From the NCBI RefSeq assembly GCF_002794255.1, contig NZ_PGGW01000019.1:188501-252500 (forward strand): a stretch of DNA of 64,000 nt, written 5' to 3'. The notes under the pieces were generated by a model that was not told where the DNA came from, ran no database searches, and was given only the letters and a program-made list of their open reading frames with translations. The position numbers were made by a program, and so were the translations under genes. Below are positions 1 to 10,037 of this stretch, in pieces (positions within the stretch are counted from its first letter, which is position 1; each line of letters begins with the position of its first letter). Source of the stretch: Streptomyces carminius. GTDB taxonomy: Bacteria; Actinomycetota; Actinomycetes; Streptomycetales; Streptomycetaceae.

Positions 1-474
1 GGTCCACTCCTCGGGCGCGGTAACGGTGACGGCGAGGACGGCCTTGAGGTCGGGCTGGTCGAAGGCGGCGAAGACGAGGGAGGCTTCGGTCTCGCAGCAC
101 ATGGTGTAGAGGTAGGTGCGGCCGTCGGCGGGGTCGGTGAAGCGGTGCATGCCCTCGCCGGTGCGGGAGTAGGGCATGTCGGCCTCGACGCGCAGTTCGT
201 GTTCGCCCGCGGCCAGTCCGGTCAGCGGCAGACGGCCGTCGGCGAGGGCGGCGGTGTCGAGGTCGTGTCCGTCGAGGACGGCCCGGTGGAGGGTGCGGGG
301 CCGCAGCTCGACGAAGGTGTCGCCGGCTTCGCGAGTGGTGAAGCGGACGGTGGTGGTGGAGCCGAAGACCTCCTCGCCACGGGTGAGGTCGAGGTCGATC
401 GTGTACTGCCGGACGTCGAGGAACCGGGCTCGGCTGCGGGCTTCGTCGCGGGTGAGTGCGGGCATGGCGTTCAT
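1..474 (-). CDS. pepN: Aminopeptidase N (M1 family), N-terminal part, truncated by window edge
   Basis: The gene runs off the left edge, so only about 158 N-terminal residues are visible. They form the beta-sandwich N-domain of M1 zinc aminopeptidases: a MPALTRDEARSRARFLDV-type start, then the TYLYTMCCETEAS and FAAFDQPDLKAV segments typical of actinobacterial PepN (the FDQPDLKA stretch precedes the GAMEN and HExxH catalytic region, which lies outside). The family removes N-terminal amino acids from cytosolic peptides. ATG 474 is preferred because a GGAGG lies 11 nt upstream; a second in-frame ATG at 465 is possible. The sequence diverges enough from the classical Streptomyces lividans PepN, as I remember it, that it may be a paralogue. 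Confidence 0.85.
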   Translation of the reverse strand, partial: MNAMPALTRDEARSRARFLDVRQYTIDLDLTRGEEVFGSTTTVRFTTREAGDTFVELRPRTLHRAVLDGHDLDTAALADGRLPLTGLAAGEHELRVEADMPYSRTGEGMHRFTDPADGRTYLYTMCCETEASLVFAAFDQPDLKAVLAVTVTAPEEWT

Positions 475-551
475 GCTGCCGTACACCTCCGTGGACGCGC
501 ACCGGGGGTGTTCCCCGGCGTGCCCGCCCCCGGGGCCCGGGGGCCCGTGGT

Positions 552-857
552 TCAGGAGCGGGCGATCGTCTCGTGGTGGCGGATCACCTCGGCGATGATG
601 AAGTTGAGGAGTTTCTCGGCGAAGCCCGGGTCGAGTCTGGCGCTCTCGGCGAGGGTGCGCAGCCGGGCGATCTGGCGTGCCTCGCGGGCGGGATCGGCGG
701 GGGGCAGGTCGTGCTCGGCCTTGAGGCGGCCGACCTGCTGGGTGCACTTGAAGCGCTCGGCGAGCATGTGGACCACGGCCGCGTCGATGTTGTCGATGCT
801 CTCGCGCAGCCGGGTGAGCTCGGTCTGGACCGCGGGATCGATCTCGCTGTTGTTCAT
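552..857 (-). CDS. aroQ: Chorismate mutase, AroQ class, monofunctional
   Basis: A 101-residue all-helical protein that converts chorismate to prephenate at the head of Phe/Tyr synthesis, in the cytosol. The active-site residues fall in the same register as E. coli AroQ (R11, R28, K39, D48, R51, E52): R18, R35, K46, D55, R58 and E59, with identical spacings. No prephenate dehydratase, dehydrogenase or DAHP synthase domain is attached, so it is the free-standing actinobacterial type. The ATG at 857 has no Shine-Dalgarno sequence but a TAGAGT -10 element ends 8 nt upstream, suggesting a near-leaderless mRNA. An in-frame GTG two codons earlier is an alternative start. It lies 77 bp upstream of pepN on the same strand. 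Confidence 0.93.
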   Translation of the reverse strand: MNNSEIDPAVQTELTRLRESIDNIDAAVVHMLAERFKCTQQVGRLKAEHDLPPADPAREARQIARLRTLAESARLDPGFAEKLLNFIIAEVIRHHETIARS

Positions 858-865
858 GGCCACCG

Positions 866-871
866 ACTCTA
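866..871 (-). promoter_or_regulatory. -10 element of aroQ (TAGAGT), near-leaderless
   Basis: Read on the minus strand, TAGAGT fits the Streptomyces TAnnnT -10 consensus and ends 8 nt before the aroQ ATG, so transcription should start at or just before the start codon. No clear TTGAC -35 was seen. Confidence 0.45.
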
Positions 872-983
872 TGCCGTCCCGGCCACCCGGTCCGCCGCCC
901 CCCGTGGGCGCCGTCCCCCGCCGTACAGTGGCAGGAGGCGGTGGCGGCACCCACGGGATTCCCGGGAGGAAGTGGGCGGGCGC

Positions 984-1913
984 ATGGCGGTACGCGGTGG
1001 TGGTCCCGGTCACGGGTGGGATCCCGTCGAGCACGGTTTTCCGCACCTGCCGGTGGTGCGGGCGTCGATCACCGCGCTGTACCGGCGGCTGTCGTGCGAC
1101 ACGGTGCGCACCTTCTCCACCAGTGTCGCCGCGGGCGAGGTGGCCTTCGCCGACGCCGACGAGCTGTACACCGGCGCGCAGCGGGTGGCGCGGGTGCTGG
1201 TGGGGTGCCTGCGGCTGCCGGACGCGCGGCTGGTGGTGGGTTTCCGGGACATGGCGCACGCGGCGAACGTGGAGCTGGCGGCGGGCCCGGAGTACTTCGT
1301 GGAGCTGAACTCGCGGTTCCGGGGCCACCGCCGGGACATCGGGGCGGCGCTGGCGCACGAAGTGACGCACGTCTTCCTGCACCGGCTGGGGCTGTCCTTC
1401 CCCGGGGAGCGGGAGAACGAGATCCTCACCGACACGGCGGCGGCGTACCTGGGGGTGGGCTGGCTGCTGCTGGACGCGTTCCGGCAGGACGAGCTGACCT
1501 CGCAGAAGCTGGGGTATCTGACGCCGGAGGAGTTCGGGTACGTGCTGGCCAAGCGGGCGGAGCTGTTCGGCGAGGATCCGGCGGTGTGGTTCACCAGTCC
1601 GCAGGCGTACCGGGCGTATGCGCGGGGACGGGAGACCGCCCGCCGGGACGCGCTGCGGCCGCCGCTGGTGGCCGGGGGGTGGGCGGGGCGGCAGCGGTAC
1701 GCGCTGGACCGGCGGTACGCGCGGGCGCATCCGGAGCGCACGCCCTTCCCGGCCGGTGCGGCCGACGCGGGCGGTTACGTCTTCGAGGCGTGTTCCCCGC
1801 CGCGGGTGTCGTTCCCCTGCCCGACGTGCCACCAGCGGATCCGGGTGCCGGTGCGGGGGCGGCTGCGGGCTCGGTGCGGGCTGTGCCGCAGTGTGCTGGA
1901 GTGCGACACCTGA
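984..1913 (+). CDS. Putative zinc metalloprotease-like protein with C-terminal zinc ribbon
   Basis: 309 aa; I do not recognise a named family. A HEVTH motif at residues 125-129 is followed by E146 and D150 in NEILTD, the arrangement of a gluzincin-type zinc site (two His plus a downstream Glu). The C-terminus carries CPTC and CGLC pairs about 15 residues apart, a zinc-ribbon knuckle. No signal peptide or membrane helix is visible, so it should be cytosolic. ATG 984 sits 13 nt after GGAGGA; GTG 972 is in frame but too close to that site. It is divergent from aroQ and followed by a small hairpin. Function unknown; protease activity is inferred only from the HExxH motif. Confidence 0.75.
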   Translation: MAVRGGGPGHGWDPVEHGFPHLPVVRASITALYRRLSCDTVRTFSTSVAAGEVAFADADELYTGAQRVARVLVGCLRLPDARLVVGFRDMAHAANVELAAGPEYFVELNSRFRGHRRDIGAALAHEVTHVFLHRLGLSFPGERENEILTDTAAAYLGVGWLLLDAFRQDELTSQKLGYLTPEEFGYVLAKRAELFGEDPAVWFTSPQAYRAYARGRETARRDALRPPLVAGGWAGRQRYALDRRYARAHPERTPFPAGAADAGGYVFEACSPPRVSFPCPTCHQRIRVPVRGRLRARCGLCRSVLECDT

Positions 1914-1988
1914 GGTGTGCGGGGCGGTCGGGCCGGGTGGGGCCTCTCGTCTCTCTTCCGGTGCGGGTGGCGGGTGCGCCCGGGCGTG

Positions 1989-2010
1989 CGGGGGCGTTCC
2001 TCCGCCCCCG
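1989..2010 (+). terminator. Hairpin terminator after the metalloprotease-like gene
   Basis: An 8-bp perfect stem (CGGGGGCG / CGCCCCCG) with a 6-nt loop lies 75 nt after the stop codon. A 12-bp unit GTGTCCCGTGCC is repeated twice just beyond it. Confidence 0.4.
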
Positions 2011-2101
2011 TGACGTGTCCCGTGCCGTGTCCCGTGCCGTCCGGTGGGGAGACCCCGGCCGGGCGGTGCGGACTTTCCGGCGGATCCCCCGGTCACAGCA
2101 C

Positions 2102-2107
2102 TAGGCT
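2102..2107 (+). promoter_or_regulatory. -10 element TAGGCT, leaderless start of the PPOX gene
   Basis: TAGGCT ends 7 nt before the ATG at 2115 and no ribosome binding site lies between, the signature of leaderless transcription in Streptomyces. The same hexamer precedes the starts at 25389 and 37720. Confidence 0.55.
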
Positions 2108-2114
2108 CGGTGGC

Positions 2115-2585
2115 ATGAGCCCTTCCATCGCGACCAACAACCGGGTCGGACTTGAGGAACTGCTGGAATTCCTGCGCCCCCGGCACCGGGCGGTCCTGCT
2201 CACCCGCCGCGCCGACGGCTCCCCGCAGGGGTCGCCGGTGGCGTGCGGGGTGGACGGCGGGGGGCGGATCGTGGTGTCGACGTATCCCGAGCGGGCCAAG
2301 ACCCGCAACGCGCGCCGTGACCCGGCCGTCAGCGTGATCGTGCTGTCGGACGACTTCAACGGTCCGTGGGTGCAGGTGGACGGCACCGCGGAGGTGCTGG
2401 ACCTGCCGGAGGCGGTGGAGCCGCTGGTGGAGTACTTCCGGTCGATCTCGGGTGAGCACCCGGACTGGGACGAGTACCGGGAGGCGATGGTGCGGCAGGG
2501 GAAGTCGCTGCTGCGGATCACCCCGGTGCGCTGGGGGCCGGTGGCCACCGGCGGTTTCCCGGCCCGGCTGGCCGAGGACGGCTGA
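2115..2585 (+). CDS. PPOX-class (pyridoxamine-phosphate-oxidase-fold) probable F420-dependent protein
   Basis: 156 aa, the usual length for the split-barrel flavin/F420 family related to Rv1155. Visible hallmarks are the N-terminal helix (LEELLEFLRPRHRAVLLT), the DGSPQGSPV strand turn, a basic KTRNARRDPAVSVIV segment and GPWVQVDGTAEVLD. Members bind FMN or F420 and reduce small substrates, or act as F420/FMN-binding proteins of unknown role. No membrane or secretion signal is present. The mRNA looks leaderless. It is monocistronic and convergent with gltD, with a strong shared terminator between them. Cofactor choice cannot be fixed from sequence alone. Confidence 0.85.
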   Translation: MSPSIATNNRVGLEELLEFLRPRHRAVLLTRRADGSPQGSPVACGVDGGGRIVVSTYPERAKTRNARRDPAVSVIVLSDDFNGPWVQVDGTAEVLDLPEAVEPLVEYFRSISGEHPDWDEYREAMVRQGKSLLRITPVRWGPVATGGFPARLAEDG

Positions 2586-2620
2586 ACCGCGGGACGTCGG
2601 GCCCCGGGGCGGCGGGCGTA

Positions 2621-2662
2621 CCGCGGCGCCGGCCCTCGGTCGGGGAGGGGCCGGCGCCGCGG
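2621..2662. terminator. Bidirectional terminator between PPOX gene and gltD
   Basis: A perfect 15-bp inverted repeat (2621-2635 and 2648-2662) with a 12-nt loop lies between two convergent genes, so it can serve both. Confidence 0.8.
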
Positions 2663-2751
2663 GGTGCGGGCGCGCCGCGGGGCGCTGCGGGTAGGTTCCG
2701 CGGCGCCCCGCGGGCGGCTGGGGGCGGGCCGCCGGTCGGACCGCGGAGCGG

Positions 2752-4215
2752 TCAGGCCGTCAGCGCGCGGTCGGTGGGCCGGACGGGGGCCGGGAGGGAA
2801 CTGGTGCCGGTCAGGTAGTCGTCCACGGCGCGGGCCGCGGAGCGGCCCTCGGCGATGGCCCACACGATCAGGGACTGGCCGCGGCCGGCGTCGCCGGCGA
2901 CGAACACGCCGTCGACGTTGGTGGCGTAGTTCCCGTCGCGGGCGACGTTGCCGCGCGCGTCCAGTTCCAGGCCGAACTGCTCGACCAGGCCGTTGGTCCG
3001 GTCGATGCCGGTGAAGCCCATGGCCAGGGTGACGAGCTGGGCGGGGATCCGCTTCTCGGTGCCCGGCTTCGGGGCGAACTTCCCGTCCCTGAACTCGACC
3101 TCGACCAGGTGCAGGGCCTGGACGTTGCCGTCCTCGTCGCCCTCGAAGTGGGTGGTGGAGACCGAGTACACCCGCTCGCCGCCCTCCTCGTGCGCGGAGG
3201 AGACCTTGTAGAGCATCGGGAAGGTCGGCCAGGGCTGGGCCACCGGGTCCCGGTCGTCGCCCGGCCGGGGCATGATCTCCAGCTGCGTGACGGAGGCCGC
3301 GCCCTGCCGGTGGGCGGTGCCGACGCAGTCGGCGCCGGTGTCACCGCCGCCGATGACGACGACGTGCTTGCCCTCGGCCGTGATCGGCGGGGCGACGTAG
3401 TCGCCCTCCTGGACCTTGTTGGCCAGCGGCAGGTACTCCATCGCCTGGTGGATGCCGTTCAGCTCGCGGCCGGGGACGGGCAGGTCGCGGGCGGTGGTGG
3501 AGCCGGCGGCGATGACGACGGCGTCGTAGCGCTTGCGCAGCGCGGTGGCGGGCATGTCCCGGCCGATCTCGACACCGGTGCGGAACTTGGTGCCCTCCGC
3601 GCGCATCTGCTCGATGCGGCGGTTGATGTGCCGCTTCTCCATCTTGAACTCGGGGATGCCGTAGCGCAGCAGCCCGCCGATGCGGTCGGCCCGCTCGTAG
3701 ACGGCGACGGTGTGCCCGGCGCGGGTGAGCTGCTGGGCGGCGGCCAGGCCGGCGGGGCCGGAGCCGATGACGGCCACCGTCTTGCCCGACAGCCGCTCGG
3801 GCGGCTGCGGGGTGACGCCGCCGGCCTCCCATGCCTTGTCGATGATGGTGACCTCGACGTTCTTGATGGTCACCGCCGGCTGGCTGATGCCCAGCACACA
3901 GGCGGACTCGCAGGGCGCGGGGCACAGCCGTCCGGTGAACTCCGGGAAGTTGTTGGTGGCGTGCAGCCGCTCGATGGCGGCCTGCCAGTCGCCGCGCCAG
4001 GCGTAGTCGTTCCACTCGGGGATGAGGTTGCCCAGCGGACAGCCGTTGTGGCAGAACGGGATGCCGCAGTCCATGCACCGGCCGGCCTGCTTGCTGATGA
4101 TCGGCAGCAGGGAACCGGGGACGTAGACCTCGTTCCAGTCCTTGACGCGCTCTTCCACGGGGCGGGTCCGGGCGACCTCGCGGTCGGTGTTCAGGAAGCC
4201 CTTGGGGTCAGCCAT
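2752..4215 (-). CDS. gltD: Glutamate synthase (NADPH) small subunit
   Basis: 487 aa. The beta subunit of GOGAT passes NADPH electrons through FAD and Fe-S clusters to GltB for conversion of 2-oxoglutarate plus glutamine to two glutamates. Cysteines C47, C50, C55, C59 and C98, C102, C106 form the N-terminal 4Fe-4S site. A first Rossmann fingerprint (IGSGPAG, about residues 150-156) binds FAD and a second (IGGGDTGAD, about 280-290) binds NADPH; the C-terminal [16 protein letters not shown] is the standard FAD closure. Its ATG overlaps the end of gltB by 8 nt, so the two subunits are translationally coupled. Confidence 0.98.
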   Translation of the reverse strand: MADPKGFLNTDREVARTRPVEERVKDWNEVYVPGSLLPIISKQAGRCMDCGIPFCHNGCPLGNLIPEWNDYAWRGDWQAAIERLHATNNFPEFTGRLCPAPCESACVLGISQPAVTIKNVEVTIIDKAWEAGGVTPQPPERLSGKTVAVIGSGPAGLAAAQQLTRAGHTVAVYERADRIGGLLRYGIPEFKMEKRHINRRIEQMRAEGTKFRTGVEIGRDMPATALRKRYDAVVIAAGSTTARDLPVPGRELNGIHQAMEYLPLANKVQEGDYVAPPITAEGKHVVVIGGGDTGADCVGTAHRQGAASVTQLEIMPRPGDDRDPVAQPWPTFPMLYKVSSAHEEGGERVYSVSTTHFEGDEDGNVQALHLVEVEFRDGKFAPKPGTEKRIPAQLVTLAMGFTGIDRTNGLVEQFGLELDARGNVARDGNYATNVDGVFVAGDAGRGQSLIVWAIAEGRSAARAVDDYLTGTSSLPAPVRPTDRALTA

Positions 4216-7200
4216 TGATCGCCGCCTCCATCATCTTCTCGTGGATCTCGGACTCGGGCAGTCCGGCTCGCTCGGCGGCGTCCTTGGCGACGAGCACTGC
4301 CTTGTACGTGGTGGGGATGAGCTTGGCGAAGCGGTCGGCGGCGCTGTCCCAGTCGGCGAGCAGTGCCTCGGCGACGGTGGAGCCGGTCTCCTCGTGGTGG
4401 CGGCGCACCACGTCGTGCAGCCACCGCCGGTCGGTCTCGTCCAGGGGTTCGACGGCACCCGCGACGTCCCGGTTGACGTTGTCGGGGTCGAGGTCGACGA
4501 CGTACGCGGTGCCGCCGGACATGCCGGCGCCGAAGTTGCGGCCGGTCGGTCCCAGGACGACGGCGGTGCCGCCGGTCATGTACTCGCAGCCGTGGTCTCC
4601 CACGCCCTCGGCGACGACCAGGGCGCCGGAGTTGCGGACGCAGAAGCGCTCGCCGACGACGCCGCGCAGGAACAGTTCGCCGCCGGTGGCGCCGTAGGCG
4701 AGGGTGTTCCCGGCGATGGTGGAGTACTCGGCCAGGTGGGTGGCCCCGCGGTCGGGCCGGACGACGATCCGCCCGCCGGAGAGGCCCTTGCCGACGTAGT
4801 CGTTGGCGTCGCCCTCCAGCCGGAGGGTCACGCCGCGCGGCAGGAAGGCGCCGAAGGACTGTCCGGCGGAGCCGGTGAAGGTGATGTCGATGGTGTCGTC
4901 CGGCAGGCCGGCGCCGCCGAACTTCTTCGTCACCTCGTGGCCCAGCATGGTGCCCACCGTCCGGTTGATGTTGCGGACGGCCACCTGGGCGCGCACCGGC
5001 TGGGCGGCCTCGGCGGTGTCGGCGGACAGGGCGTCGGCGGCGAGCCTGACGAGCTCGTTGTCGAGTGCCTTGGCCAGACCGTGGTCCTGCTCCGTCACCT
5101 GGTGGCGGGCGGCGCCCGCGGGCAGGTCGGGGACGTGCAGCAGCGGGGCCAGGTCCAGGCCCTGGGCCTTCCAGTGGTCCACCGCGCGGCTGACGTCGAG
5201 GACCTCGGCGTGGCCGATGGCCTCGTCCAGGGTGCGGAAGCCCAGTTCGGCCAGGAGCTCGCGGACCTCCTCGGCGATGAACTCGAAGAAGTTGACCACG
5301 TGTTCGGCCTTGCCGGTGAAGCGCTCGCGCAGCACCGGGTTCTGGGTGGCGATGCCGACCGGGCAGGTGTCCAGGTGGCACACGCGCATCATCACGCAGC
5401 CGGAGACGACCAGCGGGGCGGTGGCGAAGCCGTACTCCTCGGCGCCCAGCAGCGCGGCGATGACCACGTCGCGGCCGGTCTTGAGCTGGCCGTCGGTCTG
5501 GACGACGATGCGGTCGCGCAGGCCGTTGAGCAGCAGGGTCTGCTGGGTCTCGGCCAGGCCGAGCTCCCAGGGGCCGCCGGCGTGCTTGAGGGAGGTGAGC
5601 GGGGAGGCACCGGTGCCGCCGTCGTGGCCGGAGATGAGGACCACGTCGGCGTGGGCCTTGGACACGCCCGCCGCGACCGTGCCGACGCCGACCTCGGAGA
5701 CCAGCTTCACGTGGATGCGGGCGCCCGGGTTGGCGTTCTTCAGGTCGTGGATGAGCTGGGCGAGGTCCTCGATGGAGTAGATGTCGTGGTGCGGCGGCGG
5801 GGAGATGAGCCCGACGCCGGGGGTGGAGTGGCGGGTCCTGGCCACCCAGGGGTAGACCTTGGGGCCGGGGAGCTGGCCGCCCTCGCCGGGCTTGGCGCCC
5901 TGGGCCATCTTGATCTGGATGTCGTCGGCGTTGACCAGGTACTCGCTGGTGACGCCGAAGCGGCCGGAGGCGACCTGCTTGATCGACGAGCGGCGGGCGG
6001 GGTCGTACAGCCGCTCGGGGTCCTCGCCGCCCTCGCCGGTGTTGGACTTGGCGCCCAGCCGGTTCATGGCGATGGCGAGGGTCTCGTGCGCCTCCTGGGA
6101 GATGGAGCCGTAGGACATGGCGCCGGTGGAGAAGCGCTTGACGATCTCCGAGACGGGCTCGACCTCCTCGACGGGGACCGAGGGCCGGCCGGAGGCGAAC
6201 CCGAACAGGCCGCGCAGCGTCATCAGGCGTTCGGACTGCTCGTCCACGCGCCGGGTGTACTGCTTGAAGATGTCGTAGCGGCGGGTGCGGGTGGAGTGCT
6301 GGAGGCGGAAGACCGTGTCCGGGTCGAACAGGTGCGGTTCGCCCTCGCGGCGCCACTGGTACTCGCCGCCGATGTCCAGGTTCCGGTGGGCCGGGGCGAT
6401 GCCGGAGGCCGGGTAGGCCGTGGCGTGGCGGGCGGCGACCTCCCTGGCGACGACGTCCAGGCCCGCGCCGCCGATCTTGGTGGCGGTGCCGTGGAAGTAG
6501 GTGTCGACGAACTCCTCGTCCAGGCCGACGGCCTCGAAGACCTGCGCGCCGCGGTAGGAGGCGACGGTGGAGATGCCCATCTTGGACATCACCTTCAGCA
6601 CGCCCTTGCCCAGTGCCCTGATCAGGTTGCGGATGGCGGTCTCGGGCGCCATGTCGCCGGGCAGGAAGGTGCCGGCCCGGACCAGGTCCTCGACGGTCTC
6701 CATGGCCAGGTACGGGTTGACGGCCGCGGCGCCGTAGCCGATGAGCAGGGCGACGTGGTGGACCTCGCGGACGTCGCCGGCCTCGATCAGCAGGCCCGCC
6801 TGGGTGCGCTGCTTGGTGCGGATGAGGTGGTGGTGCACCGCGGAGGTGAGCAGCAGCGACGGGATGGGGGCGTGCTCGGCGTCCGAGTGGCGATCGGACA
6901 GGACGATCAGCCGGGCGCCGTCGTCGATGGCGCTCTCGGCCTCGGCGCAGATCTCGGCGAGCCGGGCGGCCAGTGCCTCGGCGCCGCCTCCGACGCGGTA
7001 GAGGCCGGAGAGGGTGACGGCCTTCATACCGGGCATGTCGCCGTCGGCGTTGATGTGGACGAGCTTGGCCAGCTCGTCGTTGTCGATCACCGGGAAGGGC
7101 AGGGTGACGCTGCGGCAGGAGGCCGCGGTGGGCTCCAGCAGGTTGCCCTGCGGTCCGAGGGAGGACCGCAGGGAGGTGACCAGTTCCTCCCGGATGGCGT

Positions 7201-8785
7201 CCAGCGGCGGGTTGGTGACCTGGGCGAAGAGCTGGGTGAAGTAGTCGAAGATCAGCCGGGGCCGCTCGGAGATGGCGGCGATGGGCGAGTCGGTGCCCAT
7301 CGAGCCGATCGGCTCGGCGCCGGTGCGGGCCATCGGGGCGAGCAGGACGCGCAGTTCCTCCTCGGTGTAGCCGAAGGTCTGCTGGCGGCGGGTGACCGAG
7401 GCGTGGGTGTGGACGACGTGTTCGCGCTCGGGGAGGTCCTCCAGCTCGATGGTCCCGGCCTCGAGCCACTCCTGGTAGGGGTGCTCGGCGGCGAGGGCCT
7501 GCTTGATCTCGTCGTCCTCGATGATGCGGTGCTCGGCGGTGTCCACCAGGAACATGCGACCGGGCTGGAGGCGGCCCTTGCGGACCACCTTCTCCTGGGG
7601 GATGTCCAGGACGCCGACCTCGGAGGAGAGGACGACCAGGCCGTCGTCGGTGACCCAGTAGCGTCCCGGGCGCAGGCCGTTGCGGTCCAGGACCGCGCCG
7701 ACCTGGACGCCGTCGGTGAAGGTGACGCAGGCCGGGCCGTCCCAGGGCTCCATCATCGTGGCGTGGTACCGGTAGAAGGCGCGCCGGGCCGGGTCCATGG
7801 ACTCGTGGTTCTCCCACGCCTCGGGGACCATCATCAGCACCGCGTGCGGCAGTGTGCGGCCGCCGAGGTGGAGCAGCTCCAGCACCTCGTCGAAGGAGGC
7901 CGAGTCGGAGGCGTCCGGGGTGCAGACCGGGAAGATCCGCTCCAGCTCCTTCTTTCCGAACAGGTCGGAGAAGAGCTGGGACTCCCGGGCGCGCATCCAG
8001 TTGCGGTTGCCCTTGACGGTGTTGATCTCGCCGTTGTGGGCGACGAAGCGGTAGGGGTGGGCCAGCGGCCAGGAGGGGAAGGTGTTGGTGGAGAACCGGG
8101 AGTGCACCAGCGCGACGGCGCTGGCGAAGCGGCGGTCGGACAGGTCCGGGAAGAACGGCTCCAGCTGCCCGGTGGTCAGCATGCCCTTGTAGACGATGGT
8201 CCGGGCGGACAGCGAGGGGAAGTAGACCCCGGCCTCGCGCTCGGCGCGCTTGCGCAGCACGAACGCCTTGCGGTCCAGGGCGAGCCCGGTGTTGACGCCG
8301 TCGGCCACGAAGAGCTGCCGGAAGGCGGGCATGGTGGAGCGGGAGGTCGCGCCCAGCAGTTGGGGGGCGACGGGGACCTCGCGCCAGCCCAGGACCGTCA
8401 GGCCCTCCTCGGCGGCGATCGCCTCGATGCGCGCGGTGGCCTCGGCCGCCGCCGGTTCTTCGGTCGGCAGGAAGGCGGTGCCCGCGGCGTAGGAGCCCGC
8501 GTCCGGGAGGCCGAAGCCCGCCGTGGCGCGGAAGAAGGCGTCCGGGATCTGGACGAGGATGCCCGCGCCGTCGCCGGAGTCCGGTTCGGAGCCGGTGGCG
8601 CCCCGGTGCTCCAGGTTGCGCAGGACGGTCAGCGCCTGGTCGACCAGGTGGTGGCTCGCCTCACCGGTGAGGGTGGCCACGAAACCGACGCCGCAGGCGT
8701 CGTGCTCGTCGCGCGGGTCGTACATTCCCTGCTTGGCAGGGTAGGCCGTGAGGGGCACAGCGCGCATCGGCTCTCCCGTCGTCAT
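4208..8785 (-). CDS. gltB: Glutamate synthase (NADPH) large subunit
   Basis: About 1525 aa, full family length. The N-terminal Ntn glutamine amidotransferase domain begins with the catalytic cysteine in HDACGVGF (C31 from the ATG at 8785), which becomes the mature N-terminus after propeptide removal. A central domain, the FMN-binding synthase domain ([32 protein letters not shown]) and the 3Fe-4S motif C-x5-C-x4-C in [15 protein letters not shown] follow, then the C-terminal beta-helix of GXGXG type. An alternative ATG at 8767 has a better-placed GGGAG (5 nt). First gene of the gltBD operon, with a GlnR box about 245 bp upstream. Confidence 0.98.
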   Translation of the reverse strand: MTTGEPMRAVPLTAYPAKQGMYDPRDEHDACGVGFVATLTGEASHHLVDQALTVLRNLEHRGATGSEPDSGDGAGILVQIPDAFFRATAGFGLPDAGSYAAGTAFLPTEEPAAAEATARIEAIAAEEGLTVLGWREVPVAPQLLGATSRSTMPAFRQLFVADGVNTGLALDRKAFVLRKRAEREAGVYFPSLSARTIVYKGMLTTGQLEPFFPDLSDRRFASAVALVHSRFSTNTFPSWPLAHPYRFVAHNGEINTVKGNRNWMRARESQLFSDLFGKKELERIFPVCTPDASDSASFDEVLELLHLGGRTLPHAVLMMVPEAWENHESMDPARRAFYRYHATMMEPWDGPACVTFTDGVQVGAVLDRNGLRPGRYWVTDDGLVVLSSEVGVLDIPQEKVVRKGRLQPGRMFLVDTAEHRIIEDDEIKQALAAEHPYQEWLEAGTIELEDLPEREHVVHTHASVTRRQQTFGYTEEELRVLLAPMARTGAEPIGSMGTDSPIAAISERPRLIFDYFTQLFAQVTNPPLDAIREELVTSLRSSLGPQGNLLEPTAASCRSVTLPFPVIDNDELAKLVHINADGDMPGMKAVTLSGLYRVGGGAEALAARLAEICAEAESAIDDGARLIVLSDRHSDAEHAPIPSLLLTSAVHHHLIRTKQRTQAGLLIEAGDVREVHHVALLIGYGAAAVNPYLAMETVEDLVRAGTFLPGDMAPETAIRNLIRALGKGVLKVMSKMGISTVASYRGAQVFEAVGLDEEFVDTYFHGTATKIGGAGLDVVAREVAARHATAYPASGIAPAHRNLDIGGEYQWRREGEPHLFDPDTVFRLQHSTRTRRYDIFKQYTRRVDEQSERLMTLRGLFGFASGRPSVPVEEVEPVSEIVKRFSTGAMSYGSISQEAHETLAIAMNRLGAKSNTGEGGEDPERLYDPARRSSIKQVASGRFGVTSEYLVNADDIQIKMAQGAKPGEGGQLPGPKVYPWVARTRHSTPGVGLISPPPHHDIYSIEDLAQLIHDLKNANPGARIHVKLVSEVGVGTVAAGVSKAHADVVLISGHDGGTGASPLTSLKHAGGPWELGLAETQQTLLLNGLRDRIVVQTDGQLKTGRDVVIAALLGAEEYGFATAPLVVSGCVMMRVCHLDTCPVGIATQNPVLRERFTGKAEHVVNFFEFIAEEVRELLAELGFRTLDEAIGHAEVLDVSRAVDHWKAQGLDLAPLLHVPDLPAGAARHQVTEQDHGLAKALDNELVRLAADALSADTAEAAQPVRAQVAVRNINRTVGTMLGHEVTKKFGGAGLPDDTIDITFTGSAGQSFGAFLPRGVTLRLEGDANDYVGKGLSGGRIVVRPDRGATHLAEYSTIAGNTLAYGATGGELFLRGVVGERFCVRNSGALVVAEGVGDHGCEYMTGGTAVVLGPTGRNFGAGMSGGTAYVVDLDPDNVNRDVAGAVEPLDETDRRWLHDVVRRHHEETGSTVAEALLADWDSAADRFAKLIPTTYKAVLVAKDAAERAGLPESEIHEKMMEAAING

Positions 8786-9027
8786 CGTGGCTTCGTGTGC
8801 CTCCAGACGGAGTCTGGGGGGACATGTGCCGAGGGACGACGCTGGCCCTCTGCGGAACATTTTTCGTGCAGGTTACATGATGGACAGTTCTTCCGGTCCG
8901 TGGACGGTCGTTCCATCATGCGGACGCCGCGGTGGTGGTCGAATCGGACGGACGGTGGGAGACCGCCGCGGGGATTCGGGGTGGCGCCGGCGACACTGCC
9001 AGAAGCGCTCCGTTGTCTTCCCCTGCG

Positions 9028-9054
9028 GTGACACGGTTGAAACCACGGGGTAAC
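9028..9054 (+). promoter_or_regulatory. GlnR box upstream of gltBD
   Basis: The sequence reads GTGAC-n6-GAAAC-n6-GTAAC, matching the Streptomyces GlnR consensus gTnAc-n6-GaAAc-n6-gTnAc at every specified base. It lies 243 bp upstream of the gltB start, inside the 347-bp gap 8786-9132 between gltB and the VIT gene (both minus strand), so gltB is the only gene it can serve. A weaker copy, GTTAC-n6-GACAG, is at 8872-8887, and a 9-bp palindrome pair (CATGATGGA / TCCATCATG) flanks the region. A small 6-bp hairpin (8803-8817) lies in the presumed leader. Confidence 0.65.
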
Positions 9055-9132
9055 ACGGAAACTGCCGGAGCCGGCGCCGGACTGCTCACGTCCGGCCGCG
9101 GCTCCGCCGTTCGGGGCTGCCGCCCCGGGCCC

Positions 9133-9888
9133 TCACCCCAGGGCCACCCCGAACAGGGTACCCAGTCCGTAGGTCACGGCCGCCGCCGCGCCGCCCAGCG
9201 CCAGCTGCCGCAGCCCGCTGTACCACCAGGGCCGGGAGGTGACCTTCGACACGACCGCACCGCACAGGAACAGCCCCAGCAGCGACACCGCCACGGCGGG
9301 CCACAGCACGGCGGCGCCCAGCAGGTAGGGCAGGACGGGCAGCAGGGCGCCCACCGCGAAGGAGGCGAAGGAGGAGCCGGCGGCGACCGCCGGTGACGGC
9401 AGCTCCCCGGGGTCCACACCGAGTTCCTCGCGGGCGTGGATCTCCAGGGCCTGCTCGGGGTCCCTGGAGAAGTGCTCGGCGACCTGCTCCGCCAACTCCG
9501 GCGGCAGGCCCCTGCCCCGGTACAGGTCGGCCAGTTCCTGACGCTCGCTCTCGGGGTGGCGGCGCAGTTCGCGCCGTTCGACCTCCAGTTCGGCCAGGAC
9601 CAGTTCGCGCTGGGAGGCCACCGAGGTGTACTCGCCGGCGGCCATGGAGAACGCGCCGGCGGCGAGTCCGGCCAGTCCGCTGAGGACGACCACCTGCCGG
9701 TCCACCGTGCCGCCCGCGACCCCCGTCATGAGGGCGAGGTTGGACACCAGGCCGTCCATCGCGCCGAAGACGGCGGGACGCAGCCAGCCCCCGCTGACGT
9801 CGCGGTGGGTGTGGTTGTCGCGGTGCGCGGAGTTCGGCGCTCCCGGACGGAGTGTGATCCCGGTTCCGTCCCCGGCCGTGTACGACAT
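9133..9888 (-). CDS. VIT1/CCC1-family iron/manganese transporter
   Basis: 251 aa. After a hydrophilic, His-rich N-terminus (HRDNHTHRD) the protein shows VFGAMDGLVSNLALMTGVAG and FSMAAGEYTSVASQRE, the metal-contacting first two helices of vacuolar-iron-transporter-like proteins. A charged central segment with metal-binding Glu residues (ELEVERRELRRHPESERQE) and three C-terminal helices (about 170-245) follow. Members move Fe2+/Mn2+ out of the cytosol; substrate here is not determinable. AGGAGGAG lies 7 nt before the ATG. A TACGGT -10 candidate lies about 65 nt upstream. The gap to lgt (9889-10037) holds nothing else recognisable. Confidence 0.9.
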   Translation of the reverse strand: MSYTAGDGTGITLRPGAPNSAHRDNHTHRDVSGGWLRPAVFGAMDGLVSNLALMTGVAGGTVDRQVVVLSGLAGLAAGAFSMAAGEYTSVASQRELVLAELEVERRELRRHPESERQELADLYRGRGLPPELAEQVAEHFSRDPEQALEIHAREELGVDPGELPSPAVAAGSSFASFAVGALLPVLPYLLGAAVLWPAVAVSLLGLFLCGAVVSKVTSRPWWYSGLRQLALGGAAAAVTYGLGTLFGVALG

Positions 9889-10037
9889 CGCGTCGCTCCT
9901 CCTCCCCGGGGTCTGCCCGGGATCCCGGTCCGGAGTTACGACCGTACGCCGGAAGGTGCGCGCAAGCCAGCAAGGAAGGCCAAACTAACCACTCCGACCT
10001 GCGCTTTCACCGCGGGGACGCTGTTGGCGCCCCCGGC

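Noticed and set aside
4142..9031. Very long plus-strand open frame antisense to gltB (over 1600 codons)
   Set aside because: It arises from GC-rich third positions of gltB; composition (Val/Gly/Asp/Leu-rich, no motif) is typical of an antisense shadow, and gltB matches glutamate synthase throughout.
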